Assembly (NCBI GenBank): GCA_958430865.1
Contig: CAUDNR010002369.1
Span: 1 to 64,000, forward strand
Source of the DNA: Entrophospora sp. SA101
Taxonomy: Eukaryota > Glomeromycota > Glomeromycetes > Entrophosporales > Entrophosporaceae
Direction of reading: 5' to 3'
DNA length: 64,000 nt
In this document: in pieces, positions 34,150 through 46,700 of the stretch
Position numbering within the stretch: the stretch's first letter is position 1
Layout of the letters: every line of letters begins with the position of its first letter
Translations under genes and position numbers: made by a program
Notes under the pieces: model-generated
The model's input: only the letters and a program-made list of their open reading frames with translations
What the model was told of the DNA's origin: nothing
The model's database searches: none

Positions 34150-34863
34150 GAAAATGTATTTGAACTTGTTATTAAAATATATAGCGATCCTTTATTTTCA
34201 AGGAGTGAATTGTCAGTTAGATTAGAAAAGGCTTTTTTAATGGGAACTTGTTATAAACATTCCAAAATTCGTAATCAATTTATGGAGATCTTTGATCATA
34301 GCTTATCTAAAGTTTTACCACCACGGCTTCATTATATTCTTGATAAGCAAAATTGGGAATTACTTGGTGATTATTTCTGGATACATCAGGCTTTGGATCT
34401 TTTAATCGGCGCAATTTCTCATAAAAAAAGTATTCAAATGACACACAATTTACAAATCAAATCAATCGCAACACTAGGTGATTTATCATCTTTTACAGAT
34501 TCTTCAGAAAGCATTGATCAAAAATTTGAGGATTTTCTGCAAAAACACAGGGAATTTTTATTTGAAGTTAAAAAATTATGTGTTGGAGATCTATTATCAC
34601 CTTTAAAACAGCTCCACCAATTAGACAATAAAATAGCATATGATTTATGGGTCCATCTTTTCCCAATTTGTTGGTCAGCTATAAACAATAAAGAAAGACA
34701 AGATTTAACCAACAAATTAGTGACACTTTTATCAGAAGATTATCATGATGTTCAAAAAGATTTCCAACCAAATTGTATACAAGCAATATTAGATGGAATA
34801 TCACATTGCTCACCTGTTCTGAAATTGCCGCCACACTTGATTAAATACCTTGGTAAATTACAT
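34136..34863 (+). pseudogene. 728-bp fragment of Tra1 exon 10
   Basis: Identical, as far as I compared, to 45898-46625 of Tra1 copy B (offset 11762). It keeps an open frame of 240 codons (34144-34866) but has no promoter, start context or splice sites of its own. It encodes part of the region just before the FAT domain. At its right end it switches at 34863/34864 to the inner edge of arm B. Confidence 0.9.
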
Positions 34864-36336
34864 TAATTCACAATGATTTCTTGATCAGCATTAAAAATTT
34901 TTGGCAATAAGCGCAGCATTTGATGTTATTAGATATGAAGCACTATATCCGAACGATTTCTTAATCAGGAAAGATCACCATTAAAATTTTCGGTAAATGG
35001 CGCAGCATTTGATGTGGAAAGGCACGTGATTAAAATTAAAAAAATGTCATTTTTGAAACATTTGGCACTTGCAGGAGGTTGAAATTTTAAATTAGGCATT
35101 AGTTCATTCCATAATCTTCTAAAAGAATTGTAAGAAATAATTTTTTTTCTTCTAAATCATTTTCTGATTCAACTTTTAAAATATTTTCTAAATAAAATTT
35201 TAAATTCTTTATACAGATATAAATTTTTTTATCAGTAGGAAGATAAATAAATGCTCCAGAATCATTCCTATGCCTCATTGGTGAAGGTAACCATGTATTA
35301 AAGAATATTGATTTAAAAAATTTCTTACAATGGATTTTAAATTTTCATCAATATTGACTTTAGTTTTATGTATAAGGGCTCTCCCTGTTTTTGCATGAAT
35401 TTTGTTCATTTATGTAAATGTTCTACAATATTTTGAACCTATGGCCACTTATATTGTATGACATTAAAAATGCTGTTTTACAAAGAGAATATGCTGAATT
35501 AAAACAAAATTTATAATTTATTCTCTGAGGAATATTTTCAGAGGGCTCTTTACAATTTTTGTTTTCTATTCCTATTGCTAAAAGTTGTGCTTTCAAAAAT
35601 AAATCTAATTCTTTATTAGCTAAATTAATAATTTGAAAATATCTTTTGAAAGAATTTTTTAAATCTAATTTTTTCAAGTTCTAATATCTCTTTGTCTAGA
35701 GATTGGAATTGTCCAAAAAAATCCTTAGTTGGCTACTTGTTGGCCAAAATTTCTTAATCAACTAATCAGTCAATTAAAAAATTTTTTTTAATAATAATAA
35801 TTTGTTTTCTTTTTTTTTTTTTTAATTTGCAAATTATGAAATTAATTTCCATTTGAATCTTTCACTTTTTCAAAATACATCCATGCAAAATCATGTGTTA
35901 CAATTTGTTTTTTTAAAGGTCTTCTGGAACCACCGCTTAAATCATCAGAACTTGAAGCCAATGAACTAATGGACCTTGTATCAGAAGTGTTTATTTGTTC
36001 ACATGTAAAATTATCATCAACAACACCACCACTATTGTTATCATCATCATATTGATGGTATTGATACTCTTCTGCATAGAAATTTTCCATTTTGAATGAT
36101 AAAACACAAAAATTGTAATTGGTCAGACAATAATAATATTAGCATAGTATTAGCATTAGTATTAGCAGTATTAGCACTTGACTAAAATAGTTGACTAAAT
36201 AATTGATTAAAATAGTTGACTATTTAGTCGATTCCAACCTCTATTTTTGTCTTTCAAAAATACGACATGTACAACTTTTTGGATTTTTAAAAAAATTCTT
36301 TAAATTATGAATAATTTCTTGAATGTTTTCAAGTTC
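34863..36336 (-). pseudogene. DDE transposase relic, arm B (truncated)
   Basis: Reverse complement of 24541-26014. It lacks the last blocks with the catalytic glutamate region, because the arm ends there. It is interrupted by the hAT-like element at 35697-36243. Confidence 0.6.
35697..36243 (-). mobile_element. hAT-like non-autonomous element, arm B
   Basis: Counterpart of 24634-25180, with the same terminal repeats and 8-bp flanks. Four substitutions within 20 bp (36040, 36052, 36057, 36059) change the peptide from 'EEYQCNQYDDD' in A to 'EEYQYHQYDDD' here. Confidence 0.65.
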
Positions 36337-37499
36337 AAATAAATCATAATAATTATACATGAGATGGTAATTGGCTAATTACCGTAAATACGTAATTCGT
36401 AATTAACGTTTTTAAAGAGTGAAAACGGTAATTAATTATGTAATTACGTAATTAATTTACAGGTGACGAAATTAATTACGGGCAACGAATTAATTACAAA
36501 TTTTCTATACAAACCGTTGTTAACACTATACATGGGATGGTGATTGCCTAATTACTGTAAATATGTGATATTAATATATATTTTTTATTTTATAAGATAG
36601 ATTTATGAACAAATCAAAAGATTATTATTATTAATTAACTTGTTATTATGACTTGTATTCATGATTTTATTTTTACACAAGTTTTGTCTTGTCCATTATA
36701 AATAAAAAATAAAAATCAAGATTTTAAATAAGAAATAAATGGAGATGAGATATTATTTTGCGGTCTGTTACTAAAAATTATATTTATGACAAACAGCTTT
36801 CACCCACAAATAAAAAAAAAACAACAGGTCAAAGTGGTAATGGCACAGTAACCCGTCCTTCTCCATGAATAATAGAAAAGGACAGGGGACGGGATGCTGT
36901 ACCTCGACCGCGCCACGCCTGTCCCTCGTAATTGCCCGTCCTTTTCTAGTATTAATGGGCCAAACTTGAAAAGGACGGGGGACGGGTTCAAGCCACACTT
37001 GCCTGTCCCCCATCCTTTTCCAGCATCCCATTTAATGTGATGGTCTAAAGCTGCCACCTGTCCTCACCCTGCTTAAATGAATAACAGCTTAAACAAAATT
37101 GAAAAGACTTATGAGCTAATCCCAATGATAACACTTTTGTAGCACCATGGTCAGCTATTTGTCTACATGGTTTAGCACAGTAAACCTTCTGATGAAGACT
37201 CATCCATTTTGCTTTGGATGAATGCTTCCAACCTTATAATGTCATAATTAAGCATTTCACCTTCCACTTCCGTACATATGATCCAGAGTTGTGTGAAAAA
37301 TTTTAATTTTATGCATTTAAATTTCACGTCTAGAACATATGCACTGTAGATCATTTGCAAGCAATCTTTGCTATCATTAGCAACAGTCCAAACTATTTTC
37401 TGTTCAGAATCGTTGTATAGTGTGCGAGCATACCTCCCTTTTGAGAAGGTGGGTGGTTTGATGTTTAAGCCTGAGCATAGAGTTGTACCCTCCATAAGT
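36337..37499. repeat. AT-rich spacer and GC-rich repeat region, arm B
   Basis: Mirror of 23378-24540: the recurring 'taattacgtaatta' words (36350-36520), the GC patch with 'aaaaggacggg' motifs in both orientations (36847-37031) and the unidentified 107-codon frame (37172-37495, minus). No supported gene. Confidence 0.45.
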
Positions 37500-37705
37500 G
37501 CATTTGGAGGGTTACACGTTGGCCAATGGTCACGTGTTTAAATGATGGAATCCCCAATATTTTTTAAATTTTATGAAATAAAAAAAATATATAATAAATA
37601 TACGTGTCTTCTATAATTGTTTTTATTTGAATTCTTTTTTCTTATTAATAATAACAAAAAAATTAACGATTTAACTTCAAGATAGAATTCGACATTCTTT
37701 AAAAC
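37500..37705 (+). promoter_or_regulatory. Putative Tra1 promoter, copy B
   Basis: Same as in arm A: CCAAT box within 'ggccaatggt' (37521-37530) touching CACGTG (37531-37536), 170 bp before the ATG. The whole upstream block to 34863 is duplicated, so copy B would have the same proximal promoter but different distal surroundings. Confidence 0.35.
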
Positions 37706-40700
37706 ATGTCCAGCCATGAATTTTCTTCACCTGATCTATATGCCTCAAGGCTAATGGATTCAAAAATAAGTTTGTAAAAAAACTATTTAATTCTTTTGCC
37801 GTTTTGGTCCAAGTTCAAACTAAATCTTAATTTTGTTTTCCCTCTCTATTTAAATCAAAGATTTCAAAACCAAGTTGACCATTGCTACAAATTTGAGAGA
37901 TTCTGTTGAAATGTATCAAAATTCAGATTATCCTCGTTTTTTACATTATTTAATGCCAGTTTTAAACAATATTCTTCAAAACGAGCCACCAGTATTTGAT
38001 AGTAACTCAGAAGAACAAGTAATTACATAAAATCTTTTTTTAACATTCCATTATTTTTGTTGATTTTGGCTTTTTTTTTATTTTAGAAATTACGCAACCT
38101 TTATTTAGAAATTTTACATAGGCTACCACAAAATGAATCACTTAGACCCTTTGCACCCGACTTATTGAAACTTGTAATGAATTTATTAAAAAAAGAAAAT
38201 GAAGATAATGCTGTGATATGTTTAAAAATAATTATAGAATTGCATAGATGTCATAAAAATTTACTTGAAGATCAAGTTCAACCATTTTTAGATATTGTAA
38301 AAGAAATGTATGCAAATATGGAAAAGGCAGTAAGGGATGCCTTTGATACTCCTGGGACTGCGGTTGCAACGCCTAGTGCTAGTACGGTACATATGATTTA
38401 ATTTTTTTTATTTAATTAAGAAATATATTGTTCCTTTCAAAAAAGATTATTTTATTTACAATATCACATGTTTCTAGCCGGTGCAATCATCTATGCCTAT
38501 CCCACCTTCGCCACGTCCTTCATCCCCAGTATCAGATGTAACAACCAATGAATCTACTCCAAATAAAGTATTGGCCGATAGTTTACACAGTTTCAAGGTT
38601 TTAACAGAATGTCCAATTATTGTTGTGCTAATTTTTCAATCACATCGCAATGTTGTGAATGAAAACATCCAAAGCTTTTTACCACTTATTATAAGAGTAT
38701 CTATCTTATTTATTATTCTTGATAATTCTCTTTTTTTATTTTAACTAAATAAACATATTATCAATTAATTATTTTATTATATTGGCCAATTCATATTGAA
38801 AACTAGACATTAAGTCTTCAACCTCAACCACAAGCTGAGGCACATGAAGCAGCAAAAGCTAGAGGTGAAATTTTTGTTGGTGTTGCTCCAGGGATAAGAG
38901 ATAAAGTGAAATATACAGAATTTATTGTTGCTCAAGTTAAAGTATGGTTTACAACACAATAGCCACTATATTTTATTTAATTTATAAATCATTCAAAAAA
39001 GTTTCTTTTTAATAGTAATACATTTTCAAATATTATTTAATTAGACATTGGCTTTTTTGGCATATGTTTTGAGAGCTTATACTACAGCATTATCTCGTTA
39101 CCAAGATCAAGTTCCAGAATTTATAATTCGTCTTCTTCATGATTGTCCTACAGAAGCATCAGCTACTAGAAAAGTAGTGCACCGAGATTTTCTTTATTTG
39201 TATATTTGATGACTTGGTATTTTTCCATAATTGACAAAATATAATAAATTTATAGGAGCTCTTGGTAGCTACACGACATATTCTTTCAACAGAGTTTCGT
39301 AATGGTTTTATTAATAAATTAGATATTCTTTTGAATGAAAAAGTACTTATTGGTACTGGGGTTACAGTTTTTGATACATTAAAGTAACTTATTTTTATTT
39401 TTATTTTTATCATCATCATCATTATTAGAATCATGGCATAAACTTTTATTATTAATAATATTATTATTGTCATTATAGACCTCTGGCATATAGCATGTTG
39501 GCAGATTTACTTCACCACATCCGAGATAAACTTACACTTCAACAACTTTCAAAGATTGTGTATATATATTCATGCATTTTGCATGATCCAACTTTCACAC
39601 CAAATATTCAAACAATGTGTGCAAAATTATTAATACATTTAATAGAATCCATTTTAAATAATTCTCACAGAGATGAACATTTTGATGGTAAAATAACATT
39701 AATACATTTATATAATCTTTTTATTTATATTATTTTATTTATCGAAATTATTTTATGATTTTAAAATAAAAGTTCGAGATATACTTATTAAAACATTAGA
39801 TACTTTTGCAAATAAATTTGAGAATTTAAACATATTATTTCCTACTATTCTTCGTCAGTATCAAAAAAAGAAAACAATTAATAATAACAATAACATTGAT
39901 AATAGCATAAATAGTCAACTAACAACCAATAATTTATTAACCAATACTGATGATTTTGATTTTGAGCAAGCACAACCAATTCATTCAAATATGACCAGTG
40001 AAAATCAAATAGATCTTCTTAATGGTGAAGAGAAATTTTATCCAATATATATATTAATTAAATATTTGAATTCTATATTACTTATTGATATCAATATATT
40101 TATTAATAAATAGATGGCCGTGTTTTATTTAGGACTCTTGTGGCAGGTATTAAACCTCTTATTCATTGGTTAAAACAATGTAACAATAGTGTAACTATAC
40201 AAAAAATTAACTCTTTAACACTTGGAGTCACTCAAGAACAAGTTGAAATCTTTATTCAACTATTTAGAGAAGGAATTCGTTGTTTTGACTACTTTAATGT
40301 TGACAATCTTGATAATATGTCTCAACCAAAACTTTCTGAAAAATTGTTAACAATTGAATCTGCAAATAGAATTACTAAATTGGAAAAAGAAGCATTGGAT
40401 CATTTTGGATTGGCTTTTGTTATAGTTGACCCAATAATATTTCAAGAGATTTTTTCATCACAAATGGACTTTTTTTTTGAACAGATGTTACAAAACCATT
40501 CATTACTTCAAATTTCTCATTGTTTTCTAACAACCAATGATATCATATCTCTTAGTTTCTCCGGAATTTTATTGCGATTTTTAGTGGATAGGTTGGACAA
40601 ACTTGGAGGAACAGATACAATATATTCTTCAGTTATGCTTAGGCTATTCAAATCAATTTTCCAACCGCTTACCCAGTTTCCTAATCATAATGAAGCAGTT

Positions 40701-43700
40701 CTTCAACCACATGTTGCAAACATTATAACATCATCTATGAAACTTTCTGCAAAGGCTAAAGAACCAATTAATTATTTTATTCTTTTAAAAACACTTTTTA
40801 GGTGCCTTGCAGCTGGCAAGTATGAAATTTTGTACAGGGAAATTTCTCCATTGTTACCAATGCTACTAGAAGGATTAAACAAATTTTTAACGTTAACACA
40901 AAAGCAACAAATGCAAAACTTGTTTGTTGAGCTTTGTCTTACAGTTCCTGTTCGTTTGAGTTCACTCCTCCCATATCTTAATTATTTGATGAAACCTCTG
41001 GTTTTAGCATTAAAAGCAGGTCCAGATTTAGTTAGTCAGGGGCTTCGTACTTTAGAACTTTGTATTGATAATTTAACCCCAGACTTCTTAGATCCTATAT
41101 TAGCACCAGTAATTAATGAATTGATGCATGCACTTTGGAGACATCTTAAACCACCACCTTATGATCAAAAATATAGCTATTCAGCCATGCAAATCTTGGG
41201 TAAACTTGGAGGTCGAAATCGCCGTATGTTAAAAGATCCACCAAAACTTAATACAAATTATTCTTTACTAAGCACTCTTGATCTGCAAATTTTTTTCAAT
41301 TCAAGTTCTGCTTCATACTCAATTCAACTAGACGAATATCTAAAACTTGCTGGAAATATTTTACAAGATCCCAATGCTTCTAATTTTTATAAAATACATG
41401 CATATAAATTTATTGTTTCATTAATTCCACTATTTTTTGATTTAGATGAAGGTAGCGAAGACATAGGGAAATTAATCAGGGCACATCTACATAAAGTAAT
41501 TTTTCCAACCATTAATATAGAATCAAAAAATAATAAAAGCCTAAGTGATGAAAAAATGGATCTAGATATAGAGACACCTAATGATATTCCAAGTCAACAA
41601 TTAATTAAAAGCAAAACTAATAAAGATGGCGAAAAGAATATTTCAAAAAAGAAAGCCGTACAAGAGGAGACATTGAAAAATGTTTTATGTGCTTTATTTT
41701 TTGCCTCGTCTTTGTCTGAACTTAAAGAATATTCATGGCCATTCTTACAAAATATTTGTCGGCATTTTGCATTTTTAGAGATTGGTGAATTAATTGAATT
41801 CAATAAAGCAAAAAAGGAAAGATTTAATTTTAATGTTGATGATAAAAGATATAGTTTTGAGACCAAGGCAATGTTAGAGGCTTTAATTGAAACCATTACA
41901 TCTGAAAATCTTAAATTACGTAGTTTGGCAAGTTCAGCTATAACAATTATTTATGAAGCTTGTTTATTAATTTCTGGATCAAAACAAATAATTAGCCATT
42001 GTCCTTTCTTCTTTTTCCTAGCTTCAAGGTTTTGTTCATGCTGTTACCAACAAGAATGGTTTTATAAAAGTGGTGGTTGTTTAGGCATATCTATAATAAG
42101 TTCTCAACTTAATATGGGCATTAAATGGATGTTAGATCATGAGATAGAATTCGTTAAAGCTCTTCTTTTTGTATTGAAAGATATTTCTCCTGAATTTGCA
42201 GCTGGAAATATTGAGGATGTACCACAAATTCTCTTACGTATTATTGAGATTTGTAACCAACAAAATTCATCATCAATTGATAGTGATGTTGAAATTCAAG
42301 ATTCTAATGATAAAAAAATCAAGTTTGATAAGCTTATAATCACATTAACTTCAGAATTATGCAATGTAAATGAGTCTGTAAGAGAAACAATACATTCAGC
42401 ATTTAAACTTTTAAGTGAATTGACTCAAAGGACTATTACCTGTTTACTTTCCCAAGCTAAAGACATTTTAATTAATTTAATGTTTGGTCAACCTCTTAGA
42501 GCTTTACCAGTTTCAATGCAAATAGGTCGTATTGATGCTATTACCTATTGTTTAACACTGCAGCCACAATTCTTAACATCTCAATATTACGAAGATCTTA
42601 CAAGGATACTTGGTGAAGTGGTGTTTTTAGTCGATGTTGAAGATGATCAGGCTTTATTGAGTCGTAATTCATTATATAAGAATCCATCTGTCTTGAATAA
42701 ACTTCGTATTGTCTGTTTGAAATTATTGAAAGCAGCAATGACTTTGCCTGATGAATTATTTTCTGGAAATAATCCAAATGTTACTAGACCACATATTATT
42801 GGTATTTTTTTCAAAACATTACATATGAATATTCCAGAGATTATTGAAGTAGGAACAAAGGCTCTTCAACAAGTCATTCAACAGCAACACAAACTGTCTA
42901 AAGATCTTTTACAATTGGGAGTTAGACCAATTTTAATTAATTTTTCGGATCCTAAAAAATTAACAGTGTCTGCATTAGATTGCTTAGCAAGATTATTGGA
43001 ATTGCTTAAAAGTTATTTTAAACCAGAGATAGGCAAAAAATTGTTAGATCATCTCCAACAATGGGCTGATTCAAATTTTTTAGCGTCCACCGCAGGAAAG
43101 TCACTCACTGAAAATGAAAATATTAAAGTTATTGTTGCAATCTTAAATATATTTCATCTACTACCTTCATCTGCAAATAGTTTTTTGGAAAACTTGGTAC
43201 CTATGGTTTTAAATTTAGAAGAAAAATCATGTCGTTCCATATCAAGCCCTTTTCGTTTACCTCTTACAAAATTTTTAAATAGATACCCCACAGAATCTGT
43301 TGAGTACTTTTATAATAATATTAAGGATTATCAGTATAGTCAATTGTTCATCAACATATTGGGTACTGATGAAGCTTTAAAACTTAGAGAGGAAATAAAG
43401 AACAATCCAGTAAAATTGATAGAAAAGGTTTCAAGTATTCAACATTCAGATGCAAGTAATTATGTTGATACTTTAATCAGAACAATTTTGATTATTAGAC
43501 AGATTATCAAATTTGATCCAAAATGGTTATCAGAAATTTCATCAACCCCTGTCCTGATATTTTTAAAAGAAGCTTGGAGGGATCAAGGCCGCATCAATAG
43601 ACTAAAAAATGAAAATACTTTAAACTTAAAACAAATGCATGAATCTAAATATTTATTAGAGATTTTCTGTGTTTATTTGAAAGAAAAGCCAGAAGATATC

Positions 43701-46700
43701 GATTTGCTTTTTGAATTTGTTTCTATTTTCTCAAATAAAAATATTATTGATTATACATTTTTAAAAAGATTTTATCATGAAGAAGTTGCCAAAAAATATC
43801 CAGTTACACAAAAGCAAGCAATCCTCAAAAAGTTCCTAGACACATTTTCTGATCCAAATATTCCACCTAACATTAAAACACTATCACTAAAGATAATAAT
43901 TACACCAATGTTATTATATGATTTTGCCAAACACTGTGAGTCAAACAATTTAAGCCTTTCTGTCTCTAACACCTACCAGGAGCATGGAAAAATTATTGAT
44001 ACTACTCAAATGGATAAAATTCAATCTTTATGGCATTATCTGGCAGATAACCATGATGAAATAGAGGATTCTTTACGCATAGAAGTTCTTCAATTTTCAA
44101 CAGTTATTGTTAAAAGTGTACCAAATCTCATAACTACACGTAGTCCACTTGTTAAATTTGGATGGAATTGGTCAAGAGTTGATGATATTACAGCAAAACA
44201 TTCAGCATTTGTGTTTCTAGCTGCATGTTTTGCAGAATTTGACCAGGTTAATTTAAAAATGCTATTTCAATCTTATACAGCACTATTAAAAGCTCACCAA
44301 GTAGAGGCAAGGGTGCTGGTAAAACAAGCATTGGATATGCTTGCACCTAAATTTAATATCTCACCTCAATCACAGTCATTTGATGAATCAAAAAAAGACT
44401 CAAAAAAGAAATCGCCACCAAATTGGATTGTGTATACAAAAAGGATTCTTTTGGAAGATGGATATGGTCTGACTCAACTAATTAATGTTTATCAATTACT
44501 TGTTAGACACCCTGATTTATTTTATGAATACAGAGAACATTTTATGCCACAAATTGCCAACACATTAACCAGGTTAGGATTACTCCAAAATGCAACACCT
44601 GAAACCAGATTATTAACAATAGATCTTGCTGAGTTGATTCTCAAATGGGAACGTTGTCGCCTCAATGAAAATAATATGAATGAACAAAACATTAGTAGCC
44701 CAGCATCATCTACTCCTACTGCGAGCCCTGGAAAGCGACGCTTAGAGTTGGAAACTGAGTTTTCACCAAAAAAACGACAAAATCTAGAATATGGTTTTTC
44801 AGAATCAAGGAATTTATCTGAATACAATACAAATTACATTCCCAACAATTATTTACGCGAAAACGTTGTCAATTATCTTGTCAGATTTGTGTCTGCTTCC
44901 AGTGACCCTATTAGTAAAAATTTATTAGCACACAGAGCTCTTGATCTAATTAAGGAACTTTTACAGCCTGAGTTCTGGCCTGAAGTTAATGTGAAATTGA
45001 ATTCTTTTGAACGTGCATTGAAATTTAATGAAGTTAGCAATAATATAGACTGTATTTGTAATAACTTAGAAGCTTTAAATGTTATTTTGGAAAAGAAACC
45101 CTCGGAATATTGTCGTACAAATTTAGTTCATCTACAACCATTACTTGAACGTAGTATTATAAGTAATATTATGTGTATTCAAAGATGTCTTAATCCTGTT
45201 TTAATTCACATATATAAAGCTATAACTCCACCTCTTGTTGAAGACGAATTAACTCAACAATCTGAACAAACTATGACTGCTACAACTAAAACAAACATTA
45301 CAAACATAGTACCTGCATCAACATCAACACCATCAGCGATGGAAACAACTACAACTAAAGCTACTAGTAGTACTAACACAACCATTGAAATTATAACAAA
45401 CACTTCTACACCAGGTGCAGAAATAGGATCCTTTACTCAATTAGTTAATAATACAATACAAGACGCTATTCAAGATCCCAACAATTTATATCAAGCAATG
45501 ATGTTATTAAAAGCTATCAGTTGTACTATACCAAAAAACATCGATCCTTTTCTAAATGGAATAATTAATTCAATACAAACACTTATAAAAAGAATAATTC
45601 CGCAAGAAACAAGTCCTACTAATAAATTAATAACTAATCAACAATCCTTAGACACTTATATCAATGTGCTTATAATTGCATTAAATTTAGTCAATTTAAG
45701 AATAACAGAACTCAATGAAATGAGACAAAGTTTTACTGCATCTCTTTTACAATTAATTGAAAACTCAAAAGATATTGAACTGGCAAAAACTATTTTTAAC
45801 ATGGTGAAACAATGGATATTAAACAAAGAATTATTGCCTACTATAGAAGAAAAGACAAAATTATTAGTTAGCATGTTGTGCTATGAAAAATTGGAAGATA
45901 ATAGTTTGATTGAAAATGTATTTGAACTTGTTATTAAAATATATAGCGATCCTTTATTTTCAAGGAGTGAATTGTCAGTTAGATTAGAAAAGGCTTTTTT
46001 AATGGGAACTTGTTATAAACATTCCAAAATTCGTAATCAATTTATGGAGATCTTTGATCATAGCTTATCTAAAGTTTTACCACCACGGCTTCATTATATT
46101 CTTGATAAGCAAAATTGGGAATTACTTGGTGATTATTTCTGGATACATCAGGCTTTGGATCTTTTAATCGGCGCAATTTCTCATAAAAAAAGTATTCAAA
46201 TGACACACAATTTACAAATCAAATCAATCGCAACACTAGGTGATTTATCATCTTTTACAGATTCTTCAGAAAGCATTGATCAAAAATTTGAGGATTTTCT
46301 GCAAAAACACAGGGAATTTTTATTTGAAGTTAAAAAATTATGTGTTGGAGATCTATTATCACCTTTAAAACAGCTCCACCAATTAGACAATAAAATAGCA
46401 TATGATTTATGGGTCCATCTTTTCCCAATTTGTTGGTCAGCTATAAACAATAAAGAAAGACAAGATTTAACCAACAAATTAGTGACACTTTTATCAGAAG
46501 ATTATCATGATGTTCAAAAAGATTTCCAACCAAATTGTATACAAGCAATATTAGATGGAATATCACATTGCTCACCTGTTCTGAAATTGCCGCCACACTT
46601 GATTAAATACCTTGGTAAATTACATGGGGCTTGGCATATTGCAATGGCAATTTTGCAAAATGCAACGTCCGAAAAGGATAAAGATGATGAAAGATTCAAA

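Noticed and set aside
34144..34866. 240-aa frame as a separate gene
   Set aside because: It is an exact piece of Tra1 exon 10 bounded by two rearrangement junctions.
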